Positions 43,845 through 52,368 of a stretch of 53,578 nt of DNA are shown here, piece by piece. The notes beneath the pieces are model-generated. The model was not told the DNA's origin. It saw only the letters and a list, made by a program, of their open reading frames with translations, and did not search any database. Source of the DNA: JAYPUA01 sp038133845 (GTDB lineage Bacteria > SAR324 > NAC60-12). Both the position numbers and the translations under genes were made by a program. The stretch's first letter is position 1. Every line of letters begins with the position of its first letter. Location: the NCBI GenBank assembly GCA_038133845.1, contig JAYPUA010000022.1, positions 1 to 53,578 on the forward strand. The letters are read 5' to 3'.

Positions 43845-45593
43845 GTGTTCCCTCAAGGTTTCTCACTTCGTAGACCTCCTGCCGAAGAGCAAAGAGCGGC
43901 TTACGCGCTGAGTTCCGAGATGAGCATCCCGGTGGTTCTGGCTCAGCTGCTGGTGCAGCGTCAGCTGGCAGACTCGCTCAAGGCCGACGCCTTCTTGCAT
44001 CCGCACGTCGAGCAGTGTCACAGCCCGTGGCTGATGCGGGGCATGGACGCCGCGGTGCAGCGTCTGGATCAGGCTCTCTCGCAGCACGATCGGGTGGTGG
44101 TCTTTGGGGACTACGATGCCGACGGGACGGTTGGCGCCGTGCTGCTCTACCGCTTCTTCAAGCGCCTGGGCCTGCGCGCTCAGTACTTCATCCCGGATCG
44201 CTTCACCTGCGGCTACGGCCTGAACGAGCCGGTGCTGCAGCGGCTCCGAGAGCGGGGCACCGACCTGATCGTCACGGTGGACAACGGCTCCACCGCGGTG
44301 AGCGAGGTCGAGGTCGCCCGCCGTCTGGGGATGGACATCATCATCACCGATCATCACCAGCTGGGAGAGGAGCTTCCGGACTGTGCGGCGCTGGTCAACC
44401 CGAACCAGCCAGGCTGTCCCTACCCGTTCAAGGGGCTCTGCGGGACCGGGGTCGCCTACAAGCTCGCTCAGGCCTTCGACCAGCACCTGGAGGCCAACGA
44501 CTACTGGAAGGAGAGCGGGTACCTGCGTCCGGAGCTGGAGCGGGACCTGGACCTGGTGGGGTTTGCGACCATTGCGGATCGGATGCCGCTGCTTGATGAA
44601 AACCGCTACCTGGTCAAGGAGGGCTTGCGGCTGATGAACCCCTGTCTGCGTCCGGGGATGCAGGCGTTGGTGCAGGCCAGCGGGGTCCGGGGCGCGGTGA
44701 CCCCTTCGGTCCTCAGCCACAAGCTGGTCCCAAAGATCAACTCCGTGGGGCGCATGGACAACCCGGCGTTGGGAGCGAAGCTGTTCCTCGCCCGCTCGCT
44801 CTCCGAGGCCCGGCGCTACGCCAACCTGCTGCTGGAGCTGAACCGGGAGCGGCAGAATGTGGAGCAGGAGGTCTGGCGCAGCGCGCTGGATCAGGCCTAC
44901 CGTCAGGCCAACAACGCCGCGCTGATTCTGATGGACCCGAGCTGGCATCCGGGCGTCATGGGCAGCATCGCCGCGCGCGCGGCTCACATGTTCAACAAGA
45001 CGACCTTCGCCCTGACGCTCTCTCCGCTCTGCTCCGAAGGCCCGGACCGTCAGCTGGCCATCGGCTCGGCCCGGGTCAGCGGGAACCTGGACCTCTGCGA
45101 GATGCTCTCGGGAGTTGCCGATCTGCTGGAAAAATTCGGGGGACATCCGGCTGCCGCCGGGGTGAGCCTCTTCTGCGAGAACCTGACCCCCTTCCGAGAG
45201 CGCATGACTCAGGCTGTGGAGGAGAGGGAGAGTGCTCCGGATCAGGTCCCGCTCGAGGAGCCTGCCGTGGATGCCTGGCTGCGTCCGGAGGAGTTCAACG
45301 CCGACCTCGCCCAGGGGCTGCTGGACCTCTCTCCGTTCGGGATGAACAATCCGGAGCCGATCCTTGGGGTCCGGCATGCCCGGGTGGAGCGCTCCAAGAT
45401 CTTCGGAGGGCAGCACGTCAAGTTCTGGTTCCGGGGAGCCCGTCAGGTCGAATGCATCGCCTGGAATCTGGCGGATTCGCTCTCGGACGTCAAGGGACCG
45501 GTGGACCTGATCATCTCCCCCCAGGTCTACGGGCGCACTTGCCAGGAGCAAATGATCCAGTTCCGCGCTCTGGAAGTGCGGCCTGCCGACTGA
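43845..45593 (+). CDS. recJ: Single-stranded-DNA-specific exonuclease RecJ
   Basis: 5'-to-3' ssDNA exonuclease of recombination and mismatch repair. It has 582 residues, typical length. DHH-domain motifs are FGDYDADGTVGAVLLYRF (about residue 87), VTVDNGSTAVSEVEVA, and IITDHHQLGEELPDCAALVN (about 167). The DHHA1 region has SVGRMDNPALGAKLFLA and LLEKFGGHPAAAGVS with the GGHxxAAG motif. A C-terminal OB-type domain follows. GTG is used as start; no ATG gives a better N-terminus. It leads a four-gene run with a cytochrome-assembly-like protein, the prenyl-synthase homologue and an isomerase. Confidence 0.92.
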   Translation: MFPQGFSLRRPPAEEQRAAYALSSEMSIPVVLAQLLVQRQLADSLKADAFLHPHVEQCHSPWLMRGMDAAVQRLDQALSQHDRVVVFGDYDADGTVGAVLLYRFFKRLGLRAQYFIPDRFTCGYGLNEPVLQRLRERGTDLIVTVDNGSTAVSEVEVARRLGMDIIITDHHQLGEELPDCAALVNPNQPGCPYPFKGLCGTGVAYKLAQAFDQHLEANDYWKESGYLRPELERDLDLVGFATIADRMPLLDENRYLVKEGLRLMNPCLRPGMQALVQASGVRGAVTPSVLSHKLVPKINSVGRMDNPALGAKLFLARSLSEARRYANLLLELNRERQNVEQEVWRSALDQAYRQANNAALILMDPSWHPGVMGSIAARAAHMFNKTTFALTLSPLCSEGPDRQLAIGSARVSGNLDLCEMLSGVADLLEKFGGHPAAAGVSLFCENLTPFRERMTQAVEERESAPDQVPLEEPAVDAWLRPEEFNADLAQGLLDLSPFGMNNPEPILGVRHARVERSKIFGGQHVKFWFRGARQVECIAWNLADSLSDVKGPVDLIISPQVYGRTCQEQMIQFRALEVRPAD

Positions 45594-45602
45594 CGGAGGC
45601 CT

Positions 45603-46451
45603 TTGACGGGTTGGTGGGAGCTTGGACTCTGGCTCAGTCTGAGCCTCTACCTGGTCAGCTGGTTTGCGGCACTCAGCCGGAGCAGCACCTCGCTGCGCGA
45701 AACGCTGGGGGCGCAGGGCCTCAAGGTCGCCTGGACCCTGCAGACGCTGCTGCTCGGGCTCGGGGTCCTCTGGTTCTCCCAGTGGCCTCAGACGCTGGCT
45801 CCGGACCTGCTCAACCTCACCGCGTGGCTCTGTGTGGGGTGGCTGCTGGTTCAGGGGACGCAGCTGCTGGAGCTGATGGCTCAGGCGGTCCTCCGGATCT
45901 TTGCCCTCGTCCTGCTCGGCATCTCCATCGCCATCTCCCACAATCACCTCCCGGGACTCGGGTTCCTCGACCAGGGCTCCTGGGTGCACTCGGGGCTGCT
46001 GATCCTGCACATCGTCGGCTTCATCGCCGGATACGTCCTCTTTGGCTGGGCCTGTGTGGCGAGCATCCTCTTCCTCTACCAGGAGCATCAGCTCAAGTCG
46101 AAGCTGGTGACGCTCTTTCAGCGGCGCTTCCCGTCGCTGGGGTCCCTGGAGCGCATGGGGCTGCGGGCGCTGCGGCTTGGGTTTGCCAGCCTGAGTGTCG
46201 GCCTGATCCTCGGGGCGGTGCTGGCCAACAGCGTGCGCTCCGGAGAGACCTCCTTGCGCCTGACCATCTCTCTGGTCGCCTGGGTGGTCTATGCGCTGAT
46301 GCTGATCAACCTGCAGTTTCAGTTCACCAGCCGACGCTGGGTCCGCCTCTGGCCGATCTTCGGCTTCCTGCTCATCCTGATCCTTGTGGTCCTTGAGGTC
46401 CAGCACCTGACCCGTCCGGACCTGAACCCGACCCTGTCTGTCACTCAGTGA
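45603..46451 (+). CDS. CcsA/YpjD-like membrane protein
   Basis: Inner-membrane protein of 282 residues with about eight hydrophobic segments, related to the CcsA/HemX/YpjD cytochrome-c-assembly family. Recognisable blocks are WVHSGLLILHIVGFIAGYVL and FGWACVASILFLYQEHQLKS, with the typical His in TM5. The full WWD tryptophan signature of true haem-handling CcsA is not evident, so it resembles the smaller YpjD/HemX group, whose function is poorly defined. It begins at a TTG three bases after GGAGG; there is no in-frame ATG. The end overlaps the next gene. Confidence 0.75.
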   Translation: MTGWWELGLWLSLSLYLVSWFAALSRSSTSLRETLGAQGLKVAWTLQTLLLGLGVLWFSQWPQTLAPDLLNLTAWLCVGWLLVQGTQLLELMAQAVLRIFALVLLGISIAISHNHLPGLGFLDQGSWVHSGLLILHIVGFIAGYVLFGWACVASILFLYQEHQLKSKLVTLFQRRFPSLGSLERMGLRALRLGFASLSVGLILGAVLANSVRSGETSLRLTISLVAWVVYALMLINLQFQFTSRRWVRLWPIFGFLLILILVVLEVQHLTRPDLNPTLSVTQ

Positions 46452-47401
46452 TGCCTCACCTCATGCCATCCCCGGAGCTTCCATCCCTGCTCTCTGCAGA
46501 GGAGCAGCAGGCCACCGAGCAGGCGCTGCTCCAGAACCTGGGCGAGGACCTCCCGATGGTCCCGGAGACCGCCCGTCAGACCTTCCTGCGACAGCACGAA
46601 CCGCTCCGCACGGCCCTGCTGCTGCGGACGCTGGAGGTGCTTGAGGGGCCGCTGGAGCGGCGCTTCGACCTCGCCGCGGTGCTCGAGTACCTGAGCTGTG
46701 CGACCGGGCTGCACCACCGGGTGCGCTCGATGAGCACCGTCCGTAGACAGGGGCTGAAGCTGGACCTGCAGGGGACGGAGACCAGTGTGCTGCTCGGCGA
46801 CTACCTGCTCTCGGTCTCGTTCCACACGCTGACACAGTGGGGGCAGCTGGACCTGCTGGACACGGTCTCTGCGGCAACGCAGCAGATCTCCCGCGGTCAG
46901 GTGCTGGAGCTGAGCGAGTCGTGGCTGGACGCTTCGGTCGAGTTGTGGGAGGAGGTGGTGCGCTGCAAGTTCGCGGCGCTGTTTGGGGCCGCAGCGCGCA
47001 TGGCGGCCATCAGCGCAGCGCGTCCGCAGTCCGAGTGGGAGGCCTGGACGACCTTTGGGGAGCGGCTTGGGCTGGCTGTTCGGGTCCGCCGGGAGCTGCG
47101 GCTCTGCCGGGACCCGGAGCGCCTGCGGAGCCGGATTCAGCGTCAGGACCTGCTCCTCCCGGTGCTCTGGCTGGCCCGCCGGGATCCGGAGGTTCGAGCG
47201 CGCCTGGAGGCTGCGGCCGAGGTGCAGGGGGAGGTCGACACCGAGGCGCTGGCGAAGGGTTTTGAGGACGCGGCCCTGGACGCGGCCCTGCGGGAACGTC
47301 GGGAGCGCTACTGGAGCCAGGGACTGAGCGCGCTCCCTGCGGCATATCTCAACGCCCCGCAGTGGAGGGGCCTGCACCAGAACCTTCAGGAGGAGTCATG
47401 A
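46451..47401 (+). CDS. Trans-prenyl diphosphate synthase homologue lacking both Asp-rich motifs
   Basis: A 316-residue protein with the order of blocks of IspA/IspB-type polyprenyl synthases. GLHHRVRSMSTVRRQG (about residue 86) stands where the family has IHDDxxDxxxxRRG. VLLGDYLLSVSFHTLTQWG, QISRGQVLELS and RCKFAALFGAAARMAA follow the family pattern, and FGERLGLAVRVRRELRLCRD (about 202) stands where the family has GxxLGxAFQxxDDxxD. Nearly all acidic residues that bind Mg-pyrophosphate are replaced. It is probably catalytically dead, perhaps a regulatory or structural subunit of a heteromeric synthase. ATG 46451 or GTG 46448; AGGAGG of the next gene overlaps its end. Confidence 0.65.
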   Translation: MPHLMPSPELPSLLSAEEQQATEQALLQNLGEDLPMVPETARQTFLRQHEPLRTALLLRTLEVLEGPLERRFDLAAVLEYLSCATGLHHRVRSMSTVRRQGLKLDLQGTETSVLLGDYLLSVSFHTLTQWGQLDLLDTVSAATQQISRGQVLELSESWLDASVELWEEVVRCKFAALFGAAARMAAISAARPQSEWEAWTTFGERLGLAVRVRRELRLCRDPERLRSRIQRQDLLLPVLWLARRDPEVRARLEAAAEVQGEVDTEALAKGFEDAALDAALRERRERYWSQGLSALPAAYLNAPQWRGLHQNLQEES

Positions 47402-48207
47402 GCGACGTGCTGAAGTGGGAACTCCGCGACCAGGTCGCCTGGGTGACCCTCAACCGCCCGGAGAAGGCAAACGCCCTCAACGCGGAGCTGTGGGAGCGCA
47501 TCGGGACGTGCTTTCAGGAGCTGGCCCGGACCCCCGAGGTCCGAGCCTGTGTGCTCGAAGGTGCGGGGAAGCACTTCTGCGCCGGGATCGACTTCTCGAT
47601 GCTGCAGCAGATCTCGGCCCTGCAGCAGGAGTCGTGTCCCGGACGTCTGAGGGAGCAGCTCTTTGCCCAGATCCTGGAGATGCAGGAGGCCTTCACCCGC
47701 ATCGAGGAGTGCCCCAAGCCGGTGATCGCCAGCATTCAGGGCGGATGCATCGGGGCAGGGCTCGACCTGGTGGCAGCCTGCGACCTCATCCACTGCACCC
47801 GGGACGCGCGCTTCCAGATCAAGGAGATCGACCTGGCGATTGCGGCAGACATCGGCTCCCTCCAGCGCCTGCAGCCCTGCCTGCCGCAAGGACGCCTGCG
47901 CGAGCTGGCCTACACCGGGGAGGCCTTCTCCGGAGTCCAGGCCTGTGAGTGGGGGCTGGCCAACGCGGCCCATGCGGACGAGGCGGCGCTGGGTGAGGCG
48001 GTGACCCGACTGGCCTGCACGCTGGCCGGGAAATCGCCGCTGGCCCTGCGGGGCACCAAGCAGTCGCTGCTCTACTCCCGGGACCACACGGTGTCCGAGG
48101 GGCTGCGGCACATCGCCCTGCGCAACGCGGCGATGCTCTTCTCCGACGACCTCAACCAGGCGGTGCAGGCCCTGCAGTCCGGAACCCCTCCCGAATTCCG
48201 GGACTGA
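47398..48207 (+). CDS. Enoyl-CoA hydratase/isomerase, dienoyl-CoA isomerase-like
   Basis: Crotonase-fold enzyme of 269 residues. Oxyanion blocks are GKHFCAGIDFSML (about residue 61) and QGGCIGAGLDLVAACDLI. The segment KEIDLAIAADIGSLQRLQPC resembles mitochondrial ECH1, a delta3,5-delta2,4-dienoyl-CoA isomerase, including its acidic residues; a general enoyl-CoA hydratase would have Glu at other positions. It may shift double bonds during oxidation of unsaturated fatty acids. AGGAGG precedes the ATG at 47398, which overlaps the stop of the prenyl-synthase homologue. Confidence 0.88.
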   Translation: MSDVLKWELRDQVAWVTLNRPEKANALNAELWERIGTCFQELARTPEVRACVLEGAGKHFCAGIDFSMLQQISALQQESCPGRLREQLFAQILEMQEAFTRIEECPKPVIASIQGGCIGAGLDLVAACDLIHCTRDARFQIKEIDLAIAADIGSLQRLQPCLPQGRLRELAYTGEAFSGVQACEWGLANAAHADEAALGEAVTRLACTLAGKSPLALRGTKQSLLYSRDHTVSEGLRHIALRNAAMLFSDDLNQAVQALQSGTPPEFRD

Positions 48208-48258
48208 CCTCCCTCCGGCAGGTTCCGGGAAAGCGCTCCGTAACCAGGCCGGGTCTTG

Positions 48259-48309
48259 TTCCTCCACCCCGCCTACGCTTTTTCCGGGCTGTCGTTCGCG
48301 GGCATGACG
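48259..48309. repeat. Composite copy of the dispersed 3'-end repeats
   Basis: TTCCTCCACCCCGCCTACG (48259-48277) matches the unit tandemly repeated at 22087-22170. Directly after it, CCGGGCTGTCG plus TTCGCGGGCATGACG (48284-48309) resembles the element at 9517-9543. Both repeat types are thus joined here, 51 bp after the stop of the isomerase gene. Confidence 0.6.
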
Positions 48310-48410
48310 AAAGAACAAAACGATACAAAGCGCAACATCCCTGAGATGCACTGAGCCTCAGGCAATCCTAAGCTGGTGTGTCTGCGCAGGCTTCTCTTGA
48401 ACAACCGAAC

Positions 48411-51400
48411 ATGATCCCCCAACTCCAACAGACCCCCGCGGTCGCAAGCTCGGTCCGGGCCTACCTGGACGCGCTGAGCCAGGCTGGCTTCTCCGGAGAA
48501 CTGCAGCACGACTTCGGCACCCGCCTCATCACCGCCACGGACAACAGCATCTACCAGGTCCTCCCGCAGGCGGTGGCCTTCCCCCAATCCCCTGCAGACG
48601 TGCAGTTGGCGCTGCGGGTGGCGAACGAGGCCCGCTTTGCCCACCTGAGCCTCACTCCGCGTGGAGGCGGGACGGGGACCAACGGGCAGTCCCTGAGCGA
48701 GGGGGTGATCCTGGACTGCTCCAGGCACCTGAACCAGATCCTCGAGGTCAACCTGGAGGAGGGCTGGGTCCGGGTGGAGCCGGGGGTGGTGCTCGATCAA
48801 CTCAACGAGGAGCTGGCACCGCACGGGGTGTTCTTTGCCCCCAACCTCTCGCCCAGCAACCGGGCGACGCTTGGGGGGATGATCAGCACCGACGCCTGCG
48901 GCAAGGGCTCTCGGGTCTACGGACGCACCAGCGATCACGTGCTCGAGCTGCAGGGGGTGCTGTCCGACGGCTCGCTGCTGCACTCCAGACGCCTTGACGC
49001 GGAGGGGCTGGAGGTCTGCAAGCAGGCCCCCGGACTCTCCGGGACGGTCTTTCAGGAGGTCGACCGCCTGGTCACCGAGAAGGCCGAGGTGATTGAGAAC
49101 ACCTTCCCCCGCCTCAGCCGCTTCCTCACCGGATACAACCTGGCCAAGGTCTATGGGAACGACCACGGGCAGTTCGACCTGAACTACCTGCTCGCCGGCT
49201 CCGAGGGGACGCTGATGGTCCTCACGGAGGCGCGGCTGAAGCTCACGCCGTTGCCGAAGAGCAAGGAGCTGCTGGTGGTCAAGTACGAGCGCTTCAACGA
49301 CGCGTTGGCCGCGGCACAGGTGCTGGTGGCGTCCGACCCGACGGCGATCGAGACGCTGGACGAGAAGATCCTCACGCTGGCCCGCGAGGACGAGATCTGG
49401 CTGCAGGTGCAGGAGTTCCTGGCCGACGAGGGAGGGCGTCCCACTCGGACGGTGAACCTGATCGAATTCTCCGGGGCGACCCCGGAGGAGGTGGCCGCCA
49501 AGGTGGATGCGCTCTGCGAGGTGATCGACCGGCACCGCGGCGAGGCGGGTCAGGCCAGCGGATACTTCCGGACCCGGAAGTCGGCAGAGATCGGGGCGTT
49601 GTGGAACCTGCGCAAGAAGGGCGTGGGGCTGCTGGGAAACATGAAGGGCGATCGCCGTCCGGTGGCCTTCCTCGAAGACACTGCGGTCCCTCCGGAACAC
49701 CTGGCAGACTACATCCGCGAGTTTCAGCAGCTGCTGGAAGGCTACGGGCTGGAGTATGCGATGTACGGCCACGTGGATGTGGGGTGCATGCACGTCCGCC
49801 CGGCGCTGGACCTCAAGAACCCGCGTGAGGAGCGGTGGGTCCGGGAGCTTTCGGATGCCGTGGTCGCCCTGGTGCGCAAGTACGGCGGAGTGATGTGGGC
49901 CGAGCATGGCCGCGGCTTCCGCAGCGAGTACACGGAGCAGTTCTTTGGTGCAGAGCTGTATCAGGACCTGCGGCACCTCAAGGCGGTGTTTGATCCGCAG
50001 AACCGCCTGAACCCCGGGAAGATCGTCACCCCTTTGGGGCATCCGGACACGCCGGCCACGGTGGAGGGTCCGCTGCGTGGGCAGCAGGACCGGCAGATCC
50101 TCCCGGCGTTGCGTCAGGAGTTCGAGGCGGCGGTGACCTGCAACGGCAACGGCCTGTGCTTCAACTATGCCCCCAGCTCGGTGATGTGCCCCTCCTGGCG
50201 CGCGACCCGGGACCGTCGGCACTCGCCGAAGGGTCGGGCCGGGTTGATGCGCGAGTGGCTGCGTCAGCTCTCGGTCAGTCCGGAATCGGACACGCCTCGG
50301 GGCCTGGAGGCCTGGGGGCGGCGGATCTGGAACAGCTGGCGGCAGTGGCGCGGAGCCGAGGACTTCTCGCAAGAGGTCTACGAGGCGATGTCCGGATGCC
50401 TGGCCTGCAAGGCCTGCGCAACGCAGTGTCCGATCCACGTGGATGTCCCGGACTTTCGCTCGCGCTTCCTGAACCTGTACCACACGCGCTACCTGCGCCC
50501 GCTGAAGGACTACCTGGTGGCCTCCACCGAGTGGACCGGGCAGTGGATGTCCCGCAGGCCAGAAATCAGCAACCTGCTGCTCAACGCCGCGCCGAGCCGC
50601 TTCGCGCTCAAGCATGTGGGCGGCATGGTGGACGTCCCGGAGTTCAGCGGGGCACCGCTTGCGGTGGCCCTGCAGGAGCTGGGGGTGCGGCCGCTCCAGA
50701 CTCCGGAGCCGCTGCAGCACCTCTCGTCCTCAGAGCGTCAGCGCAGCGCCGTGCTCGTCCCGGATGCGTTCACCGGGTTCTATGAATCGTCTGTGGTCGC
50801 CGACACCTGCGCCTTGCTGCAACAGCTGGGCTACACGGTCTGGGCCCTGCCGTTTCGCCCCAACGGGAAGCCGCTGCACGTCAAGGGCTTCAGCGAGCCG
50901 TTCCGCCGGACCGCGCAGGAGAACGTGGACTTCCTGAGGCCTTTTGCCCAAACCAAGGTGCCGCTCTTTGGCATCGACCCGAGCGTGGTGCTGACCTATC
51001 GCGACGAGTACCCCAAGGCGCTGCGCCAGCCGCGGCTGGAGCTGGAGGTGCTGCTGCCCCAGGAGCTGTTGCTGCGGACCCCCGAACGCCTGCAGGCGCG
51101 CCGCGGCTCTGGAGGAAAGACCTTCCGGCTGCTGGGACACTGCATGGAGAAGACCGGCGCGCTGCGCTCTCAGGAGGAGTGGCGGCAGGTCTTTGAACAC
51201 CTCGGACACGACCTCCAGCTCGTCCCCGTGGGCTGCTGCGGGATGGCCGGAACCTTTGGACACGAGACCGCACATCAAGAGGAGTCCCGCACGATCTTCT
51301 CGCAGAGCTGGAAGCCCCGGATTCCGCAAGCCCCTCTGGAGCGTGCCACGCTGCTGGCCACCGGGTTCTCCTGCCGCAGCCAGGTGAAGCGCTACGAGGG

Positions 51401-51587
51401 CTTCCGCCCCCGGCATCCCGCTCAGGCGCTCCTCAGCGAGCTGCTCCGCACCCCGCAACCGTCGACCTCTCGCGAGGCCGATCATGCAAAGGCTGGGGAG
51501 CGTCCCTCCACCCAGCCTGCTGCAGGCCGGAACGTGCTTCCGGAAAGCCTGGAGGAGGTGAACTCTCCCCCGTCTCTCAACCCCTGA
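48411..51587 (+). CDS. ydiJ: YdiJ-type FAD-linked D-2-hydroxyglutarate dehydrogenase/iron-sulfur protein
   Basis: Large flavoprotein of 1058 residues. The start at 48411 gives MIPQLQQTPAV, closely like the start of E. coli YdiJ. The FAD-binding PCMH domain includes LTPRGGGTGTNGQSL (about residue 82) and NRATLGGMISTDACGKGSR. A FAD-oxidase C-terminal domain follows. The Fe-S region has CNGNGLC (about 577) and CLACKACATQCPIHVDVP (about 663); a GCCGMAGTFGHE block (about 940) ends the CCG domain. E. coli YdiJ oxidises D-2-hydroxyglutarate; the same is inferred here. About 40 residues past the last conserved block form a low-complexity tail that contains the repeat copy at 51503-51520. Confidence 0.88.
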   Translation: MIPQLQQTPAVASSVRAYLDALSQAGFSGELQHDFGTRLITATDNSIYQVLPQAVAFPQSPADVQLALRVANEARFAHLSLTPRGGGTGTNGQSLSEGVILDCSRHLNQILEVNLEEGWVRVEPGVVLDQLNEELAPHGVFFAPNLSPSNRATLGGMISTDACGKGSRVYGRTSDHVLELQGVLSDGSLLHSRRLDAEGLEVCKQAPGLSGTVFQEVDRLVTEKAEVIENTFPRLSRFLTGYNLAKVYGNDHGQFDLNYLLAGSEGTLMVLTEARLKLTPLPKSKELLVVKYERFNDALAAAQVLVASDPTAIETLDEKILTLAREDEIWLQVQEFLADEGGRPTRTVNLIEFSGATPEEVAAKVDALCEVIDRHRGEAGQASGYFRTRKSAEIGALWNLRKKGVGLLGNMKGDRRPVAFLEDTAVPPEHLADYIREFQQLLEGYGLEYAMYGHVDVGCMHVRPALDLKNPREERWVRELSDAVVALVRKYGGVMWAEHGRGFRSEYTEQFFGAELYQDLRHLKAVFDPQNRLNPGKIVTPLGHPDTPATVEGPLRGQQDRQILPALRQEFEAAVTCNGNGLCFNYAPSSVMCPSWRATRDRRHSPKGRAGLMREWLRQLSVSPESDTPRGLEAWGRRIWNSWRQWRGAEDFSQEVYEAMSGCLACKACATQCPIHVDVPDFRSRFLNLYHTRYLRPLKDYLVASTEWTGQWMSRRPEISNLLLNAAPSRFALKHVGGMVDVPEFSGAPLAVALQELGVRPLQTPEPLQHLSSSERQRSAVLVPDAFTGFYESSVVADTCALLQQLGYTVWALPFRPNGKPLHVKGFSEPFRRTAQENVDFLRPFAQTKVPLFGIDPSVVLTYRDEYPKALRQPRLELEVLLPQELLLRTPERLQARRGSGGKTFRLLGHCMEKTGALRSQEEWRQVFEHLGHDLQLVPVGCCGMAGTFGHETAHQEESRTIFSQSWKPRIPQAPLERATLLATGFSCRSQVKRYEGFRPRHPAQALLSELLRTPQPSTSREADHAKAGERPSTQPAAGRNVLPESLEEVNSPPSLNP
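51503..51520. repeat. Repeat core inside the ydiJ C-terminal tail
   Basis: TCCCTCCACCCAGCCTGC matches the 22087-22170 repeat core and encodes STQPA in the tail of YdiJ, the same peptide phase (STQPT) as in the carboxypeptidase tail. Confidence 0.5.
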
Positions 51588-51609
51588 CCTCATCAGAAAA
51601 GGAAACCCC

Positions 51610-52368
51610 ATGTCTGTCAAAACCCTGCTCTTGACCTTCCTGGTCGCCCTCGCCTCCTCCGCCACCGCCCTGGTGACGGTCGCTCAGCAAACCGGAGGCT
51701 TCCGGACCCAGATCTCCCTGCCCGGAGTGATCCAGCCCTCCGAGACGATGCGCGTTCAGCCCACGGCCGGCGGACGGGTGATCGCCATCGAGGTGGATGA
51801 GAACGACCGGGTGCAAAAGGGCGATGTGCTGCTGACGATCAAGAACGACTCGATCCGCAACAACGTCCGGGACCTGGAGACCAGCCTCAAGGACGTGGAG
51901 CGTCGGCTCCGAGACGAGGAGACGCTCTTCAATCAGGGGACCTCGACCCGCTCGCAGCTCGACGCGATCAAGCTGCAGTACGACCGGAGCACCATCGCTC
52001 TGGAGAACGCCCGGATCGGGCTGGAGGAGACCTTCCTCAAGACGACGATCAGCGGCATTGTCAACCGACGGAACGTGGAGGTGGGCGAGGTCGTGGGCTC
52101 GGGCTCGGTCCTGTTTGAGATCATCAACATCGACGAGGTCGAGGTGGTCGTGGAGGTGGAGGAGGAGGACATCCCGAACCTCAAGATCGGCCAGCAGGTG
52201 GTCTTCACCACCCCGAGCGCTCCCGGAGAAACCTTCACCGGCACCCTGGACCGCATCAGCTGGGCCTCCAATGCCCAGTCCGGGCGCTTCCCGGTGTACC
52301 TCAAGGCGGGGAACACGGACCTCAAACTGCGCGCCGGAATGAGCGCCAAGGTCTACCTGATCCAGTGA
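51610..52368 (+). CDS. HlyD/RND-type periplasmic adaptor, stand-alone
   Basis: A 252-residue membrane-fusion-protein-like product with an N-terminal signal or anchor (LLLTFLVALASSATALVTVA). Lipoyl-like halves are VQPTAGGRVIAIEVDENDRV and FLKTTISGIVNRRNVEVGE, flanking an alpha-hairpin. A short barrel domain follows, ending in LKLRAGMSAKVYLIQ. It is small, lacking the membrane-proximal domain. AAGGAAA precedes the ATG. No RND or ABC exporter gene is next to it: it lies between ydiJ and a thioesterase gene, so its partner is unknown. Confidence 0.83.
   Translation: MSVKTLLLTFLVALASSATALVTVAQQTGGFRTQISLPGVIQPSETMRVQPTAGGRVIAIEVDENDRVQKGDVLLTIKNDSIRNNVRDLETSLKDVERRLRDEETLFNQGTSTRSQLDAIKLQYDRSTIALENARIGLEETFLKTTISGIVNRRNVEVGEVVGSGSVLFEIINIDEVEVVVEVEEEDIPNLKIGQQVVFTTPSAPGETFTGTLDRISWASNAQSGRFPVYLKAGNTDLKLRAGMSAKVYLIQ

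Noticed and set aside
43863..46406. An 847-codon minus-strand frame opposite recJ and the CcsA-like gene
   Set aside because: Same codon-phase mirror effect; both sense genes have clear family motifs.
48273..50720. An 815-codon minus-strand frame opposite ydiJ
   Set aside because: Mirror of the YdiJ gene in the same codon phase; no family-like blocks.
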